Source of the DNA: Chaenocephalus aceratus
Taxonomy: Eukaryota > Chordata > Actinopteri > Perciformes > Channichthyidae
Assembly (NCBI GenBank): GCA_023974075.1
Contig: CM043792.1
Coordinates: forward strand, 9,777,456 to 9,841,455
Length of the DNA stretch: 64,000 bases
Direction of reading: 5' to 3'
Shown here in pieces: positions 59,352-64,000 of this stretch (positions are counted from its first letter, which is position 1; every line of letters begins with the position of its first letter). Under the pieces are notes generated by a model. That model did no database searches. It worked only from the letters and a program-made list of their open reading frames with translations, and was not told the origin of the DNA. The translations under genes and the position numbers were made by a program.

Positions 59352-59952
59352 GGCTGATTAGATTCAGCCCCTAGTTTTGCTGATATAGGCTTAGTTTGTC
59401 GGGGGACATCTTACTTCTTCCTTCTCTCTGTCTATACCCGTGTACTCTCATGTTCCGATTAACCCAGCTTCCCCAAATGTCCTTCTTTTTGGTGTCTATA
59501 TACGCTGGGATCCGGAGTCATGGATGATCCTGCGGTCCTGTGTCCTGGATCGCGAGCGCTGGATCTTGAGTCGTGGCTGTGGTCCTGGATCATAGGTCCT
59601 GGATGGATATCCTCGTGGATTCATCTTCCTATTATACACACATGCATTTCCAAACATCTGGACTACCTATGTTGCAAATGTATTATCTTTTCAATTTACA
59701 CACGGCATCTATTGCACGTCTGTCCGTCCTGGGAGAGGGATCCCTCCTCTGTTGCTCTCCCTGAGGTTTCTCCCATTTTTCCCTTTAAACTGGGTTTTCT
59801 TTGGAAGTTTTTCCTTGTACGATGTGAGGGTCTAAGGACAGAGGGTGTCGTATTGTCATACTGATATTCTGTACACACTGTGAAGACCACTGAGACAAAT
59901 GTAACATTTGTGATATTGGGCTATATAAATAAACATTGATTGATTGATTGAT
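58568..59952 (+). mobile_element. Second L2-like LINE, 5' truncated, inserted into the first
   Basis: The 1385-bp insertion is flanked by TGCAAG at 58562-58567 and 59953-59958, a 6-bp target duplication. It starts within the end of the reverse transcriptase region and ends with a 3' UTR and a (TTGA)n tail (59934-59952). The UTR contains GGTTTCTCCCATTTTTCCC, GGAAGTTTTTCCTTGTACGA and GATATTGGGCTATATAAATA, typical of a widespread fish L2 family. 5' truncation and a tail are the signature of target-primed insertion. Confidence 0.92.
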
Positions 59953-60575
59953 TGCAAGGAATCTGGGTGTGATCCTAGATAACAACCTGTCCTTCACTGC
60001 AAACATCGCTGCTACAACCCGTTGCTGCAGATACACGCTTTACAACATCAGGAAGATACGTCCCCAGCTGACCCAGAAAGCGACGCAGGTTCTGGTCCAG
60101 GCTCTCGTCACCTCACGCCTAGACTACTGCAACTCCCTCCTGGCTGGTCTACCTGCATGTGCCATCCGACCTCTGCAGCTCATTCAGAATGCAGCGGCTC
60201 GTCTGGTCTTCAACCTTCCTACATTTTCCCACACCACGCCGCTCCCTCCACTGGCTTCCGGTAACTGCTAGAATCCACTTCAAGACAATGGAACTTGCGT
60301 ACCATGCTGCGAATGGATCTGGCCCTTCCTACATCCAGGACATGGTTAAACTGTACACCCCAGCGCGTGCTCTACGCTCTGCATCAGCCAAACGACTCGT
60401 GGCACCCTCGCTGCGAGGGGGACCCAAGTTCCCATCAGCAAAAACACGTGGATTTGCTATCCTGGCTCCAAGATGGTGGAATGAGCTCCCCATTGACATC
60501 AGGACAGCAGATAGCTTACACACCTTCCGGCGCAGACTGAAAACTCATCTCTTTCGACCCCACCTCGACCGATAG
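59953..60575 (+). pseudogene. First LINE, ORF2 C-terminal part after the insertion
   Basis: It resumes with ARNLGVILDNNLSFTANI, then CRYTLYNIRKIRPQLTQ, VTSRLDYCNSLLAGLP, LQLIQNAAARLVFNLP, and, after a further frameshift near 60240, LHWLPVTARIHFKTMELAYH, GPSYIQDM and WWNELPIDIRTADSLHTFRR to a TAG at 60573-60575. The same block order as in the inserted LINE shows both belong to one clade but to different families. Confidence 0.9.
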
Positions 60576-60978
60576 AATTACTAACAAAGAACTGCTAACA
60601 GAGCACTTATATACTAATAAAGGACTGCCTTATCTAAAGCCAGTTGAGTAGCACTTGATATACTTGGCTCTATGAAACCTGATGTACTTATATGATTCTG
60701 TTTTCTTCAAGGTTGTGTCTTCCTGGTCGAATGTACTTATTGTAAGTCGCTTTGGATAAAAGCGTCAGCTAAATGCAATGTAATGTAATGTAATAAGGAG
60801 CCGTACACATGCCGCAGTGTTTGCGTGGCTGTGTCTTTAGTTCTAAGCACAGTGGCGATCTGTTGTTATTAGCATCTGGTTAGCTAGCTATGCTAACGAA
60901 TTTAAAGAGCTTTTCTACAACCAGGTGGAAGAGAGCTCTCTCCTGAGAGGCTCAAATAACCTCAGCTCAGTGAGGTTA

Positions 60979-61600
60979 ACGGTACGTCCACACAGCAGCT
61001 TCAGAAGAATCTTCCACTGCTTCCAACGCTTCTCTGCCCATTGACTTTGAATGGGGATGACGTCACTTTGCCTCGCTTTTCGCCAAACTGCATTGTGGGG
61101 GAGCGAAGCGAAGATTTCCAGGATGTCCAGCATTCAAAAGTTGAGCAATGTTCAACTTTTGAAGCTGAGCTGGAAGCGCCAGCCAATCAAACACGTTTAT
61201 GCAAATCTGACAGTAGAAGCGCTAGCCAATCAAACCGCGTGTAAGCAGGGAGAACCAGACCGCAGTTCATTTCCTCATATTCCAAACGAGAAATTACGGT
61301 AGCAAATCACCCGGTTCTTTACGACCAGAACTATTAACGGGATACAAACCGGAGGAACCAGGCATGGAGGGAGGTGGCCAGTGGGTGAAACTGGTAGGTT
61401 TTCGCCTGTTTGGGGAGTTTATATATATATATATATTGCTCGCATAAAATCCCCGGGGTTTTTTGCTTTGTATGTCGGGGGCGGGAGATTCATGTGATTG
61501 GTTGTTGGTCGCATTGCTCGCAAAAAATCCCCAAGCTGTCAGACACGCCCAGCTCCAAGATTTTCAAGATTTTTGAAAAGCTGCTGTGTGGACGTACCGT
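60979..61600. mobile_element. MITE with ACGGTACGTCCACACAGCAG termini
   Basis: The left end ACGGTACGTCCACACAGCAG (60979) and the right end (to 61600) are inverted copies over about 23 bp. The interior has GCCAATCAAAC twice, a (TA)n run at 61422-61435 and paired ATTGCTCGCA words. Flanks TGAGGTTA and TGAGGCAC share five bases, so the target duplication is uncertain. No transposase frame is present. Confidence 0.75.
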
Positions 61601-62207
61601 GAGGCACACCTTGATATGATCATTATAGTTATTAATGAGACTAAATGAAAAACAGGTATAAAATACTATATGACAGTAACAAAAAAGTTGTTAAAAATAA
61701 CAAGAATAGAGTTTAAAAGAGGAGTGATTTGCAAAAATATCCAAAAAGAAAAATATGCTTACAGTTCTGTTTCATCTGAGTGTTGAGAGATGTATCCATA
61801 GATCTCTTAATGTTGCTCTCAAAGTGCACCAGATTGATGCTTTTAACTTTAATATTTAAAAAAAAATCTTCCCGGGGAACACGCCCCCAGACCCCCATAG
61901 AGAAGGTTAGGTCCCCCCTCCACTTAAATCATGTTCACATGGATAGGATACTAAATACATTTGCACACATCTTGTGTCCATATCTTTCTGTTTTGGTGGT
62001 CACGCCACACCGTGCACATGCATGCATACGTGAGTCATGGTGAGATATCTGGATTAAGAGGTTGCTTTTTCTTTGCACAGCATGAAAGAAAGGCCAAATG
62101 AATGGGCTGTGATTTTAGTTTTTTTAAGCAGAGGTTGAGTTCAATCATTTGTATGACCCTCGGAGGATGTTGTAAAAATGGAAAGGAAAAAGGTTCCCCA
62201 CCCCTGC
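61601..62207 (+). mobile_element. Possible hAT 3' end fragment
   Basis: It ends AAAGGTTCCCCACCCCTG at 62207; on the other strand this begins CAGGGGTGGGGAACC, a hAT-type terminus. The corresponding left end was not found, and the CAGGGGTCAGC start at 55425 is a different family. The left boundary is arbitrary. Confidence 0.45.
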
Positions 62208-64000
62208 TGTAAATAATAATAAAAACCCTTGATTTATAACTTAACATCTCTGTCTCCTATTGATCTGAGTATATTATAAAAAATAGCCAGTTAATTGAAG
62301 CATATAGCACAGGCCTTTGTCAGATGGTATATTACGCTGTTTTTTTTCTGCTTCGAATAGTTCTCTCTTTTTTCACCATACCTGTGTTTGCATCACTGTA
62401 ACCAATGAGCACCTGCATGTGTGTGAGAATGGCCCTGACACCATTTCAGCCCAGATTTACAAACTCCTGGCAGGACAAGCTCGAGCTCAATTCTCGCACT
62501 GAATTTAAACAAAGTGAGTGAGGGACTGCAATATAAGAGGGAAAGAAAGAGAAACTTTAAAACTGTTCAATTGTTATGATGTGTAAAGACTGATATTGTT
62601 CTATAATCTATAAGTCATGATGTGAAACGGTTAACAAAGAAAAAGGGAAACTCAAGCTGCTGCTACACTTTATTTTATTTATCTAAAGTTAAGCACTTTT
62701 TAGATGCACATATTTTCAAAAGATATTTTATTTATTTTTTCTATTTTATTTGTAAATGCAGCCCGAGAGGAACATTACACATATCCACAGTATTTAAGTA
62801 CTGTTAATTGACAATAAATATTGTTGTTTTTGAATTGTACTTTCTTTATTTGATTGGCAGTCAGTTGTTGATTACATGCAGACGTTGATAAAGCTACAGG
62901 TCACTTCAATATATATCACACTAATTCATGAAGCAAGTTAGACATTTTGATGTTCCGGACCTTTGCATGGGGAGATTTTCTCTAACTGGACCTCGTTGAA
63001 TTGTAGTTGAAAACCCTTAGACTCTCTAAGGGTGAGGAATTTAATTACATTTTTGGTTGTAAAAAATAATTTAGCTGAATAAAATGTTTGCTCTCAAAAT
63101 GCCATAGAATCCCACTGGCATTTACAATTAGGAGCTTGGAGGGATTTTTCACATCCACCTGTGAAGCATCTATTTGGCTTCCTGACATCTGATCCAGAAA
63201 GTCTTGACATGCACAAACCATTCTCAGTCCGGTCCAATCACTTGTCACACTGCTGCGTGTGGGCTTCAGGCCCCCTCTACCCTCGTCACAAGTCATCATT
63301 ACACCACAAGCTGTCAAATTAAAACTTTTAAACTGTGAGAATGCCTCTTCGGAACTTTCCCTTTTTTCCCAGCAACATATTGCAGAGATAATTGAGGATA
63401 TTAACAGCCAGACTGTTACCAGGAGATGAAAGGCAAGGAGGGAGCGGTGACAGCTCCTCTCGCTCGTGGCGGTAACGAGGGACTGTCAAAAGTCTCTCCG
63501 TGTTTATCTCGGATCATCTAGGGGGATTTAAAACCCTTACCTTCACAATTCCATTCTTTATGGCGCGTCCTTTATCCACACTGATTTACGGAGGCTCAAG
63601 CCCTGCGCCGCGTGATGAATGAGCGCTCTTCACAAGGTGTCAGGGCCAGGCAGTGGTGGGCGGCGGTGACTCTCCCCCCCGCTCCCTGCCCCCGCTTCAT
63701 TTTTCTTAGGCTTTCCTTTTTCTCTCCTTGCCTTCCCCTCATTTCATTTCCAAATTGGGCTGATAAGATGTTGACACATCAAGTGGGTTTACAAAGAAAT
63801 TCTGATTTTAAAAGGGCGGTAGAAAAAACATTGAAAATACATTTGTTTGGTGAAATTTGGACAAAGAAGGGACAGTAGCAGTTTTGTTTTTTTTAGTTTG
63901 GGGCTACAGATGTAAACATATTTTATTCTAGATGCAGGGAATAAGCTTTAAGCTATTAGTTCAAAACAATACAATGTCAACCAGATTACCATCAGTATGT
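62208..64000. other. Non-coding stretch to window end
   Basis: No gene was recognised. Balanced-composition parts near 63110-63320 and 63400-63660 might be conserved non-coding elements. The 88-codon frame at 63612-63878 has no known domain. Confidence 0.3.

Larger units (their letters stand above)
55841..60795 (+). mobile_element. L2-like LINE, nearly full length, interrupted by a second LINE
   Basis: Order: probable 5' UTR with a 34-bp tandem repeat, AP-endonuclease region (about 56440-57000), linker, reverse transcriptase (about 57640-58567), an inserted foreign LINE (58568-59952), then the C-terminal region (59953-60575), a 3' UTR and an (ATGTA)n tail ending at 60795. The C-terminal WNELP motif and 3' end fit the L2 clade. 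At least three frameshifts make it inactive. The left boundary is estimated, because no target duplication was identified. The first 200 bp may belong to another repeat. Confidence 0.82.

Noticed and set aside
55425..62207. One 6.8-kb hAT element from CAGGGGTCAGC to CCCCACCCCTG containing the LINEs
   Set aside because: The two termini differ beyond CAGGGGT and no 8-bp duplication matches, so they are probably fragments of different families.
1438..64000. CRISPR arrays, operons, ribosome binding sites or other prokaryotic features
   Set aside because: All signals are eukaryotic; the direct repeats here lack spacer structure.

Overview
The window looks like nuclear DNA from a ray-finned (teleost) fish. 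It is about 40 percent G+C and has almost no open reading frames of host-gene type. It is full of elements typical of fish genomes: L2-type LINEs with simple-sequence tails, tRNA-derived SINEs, a Tc1 element with the fish-type CAGTGGGGCAA terminus, hAT- and piggyBac-type non-autonomous elements, and long CA, ACGC, GAA and CCT microsatellites. No host gene was recognised with confidence. The window is probably an intergenic gene desert or a very large intron. All family names come from motif recognition, not from searches.

Layout. 1-5.4 kb: the 3' end of an L2-like LINE, a duplicated AT-rich unit, two microsatellite blocks around a telomere-like CCCTAA-rich piece, another CA block, and a hAT-type MITE split by a GGCGCTTT inverted-repeat element. 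5.4-17 kb: mostly unannotatable sequence with a TTAA-flanked piggyBac-type element at 7.8-8.5 kb and two MITE copies. 17.0-20.1 kb: a 3.05-kb element (element A) with roughly 0.6-kb terminal inverted repeats and a 7-bp target duplication, carrying a broken Tc1 transposase. 21-29 kb: MITEs, a tRNA-derived SINE, a 1.19-kb CCTCCTGGGACCC element inserted in a MITE, and a 1.07-kb hAT-type element. 30.5-33 kb: a 59-nt near-perfect palindrome, a frameshifted gene fragment with a Cys-rich tail, and a hAT element holding a decayed BED zinc finger. 34.5-36.9 kb: three exons in consistent phase inside a unit bounded by inverted TACACTGTAA termini. 37-47 kb: two SINEs, trinucleotide repeats and several MITEs. 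47.9-51.2 kb: a second long-inverted-repeat element (element B), also with a 7-bp duplication, containing a solo LTR and an internal core homologous to element A. 55.4-62.2 kb: a long L2-like LINE interrupted by a second LINE with a clean target duplication, followed by another inverted-repeat MITE and a hAT 3' end.

How the parts fit together. The window is largely a record of nested transposition. LINEs supply reverse transcriptase, and at least two SINEs appear to borrow LINE 3' tails. Non-autonomous DNA elements share termini with absent or distant autonomous partners. The least explained items are the A/B long-inverted-repeat family, the three-exon gene within a repeat-bounded unit, and the Cys-rich gene fragment next to the 59-nt palindrome.
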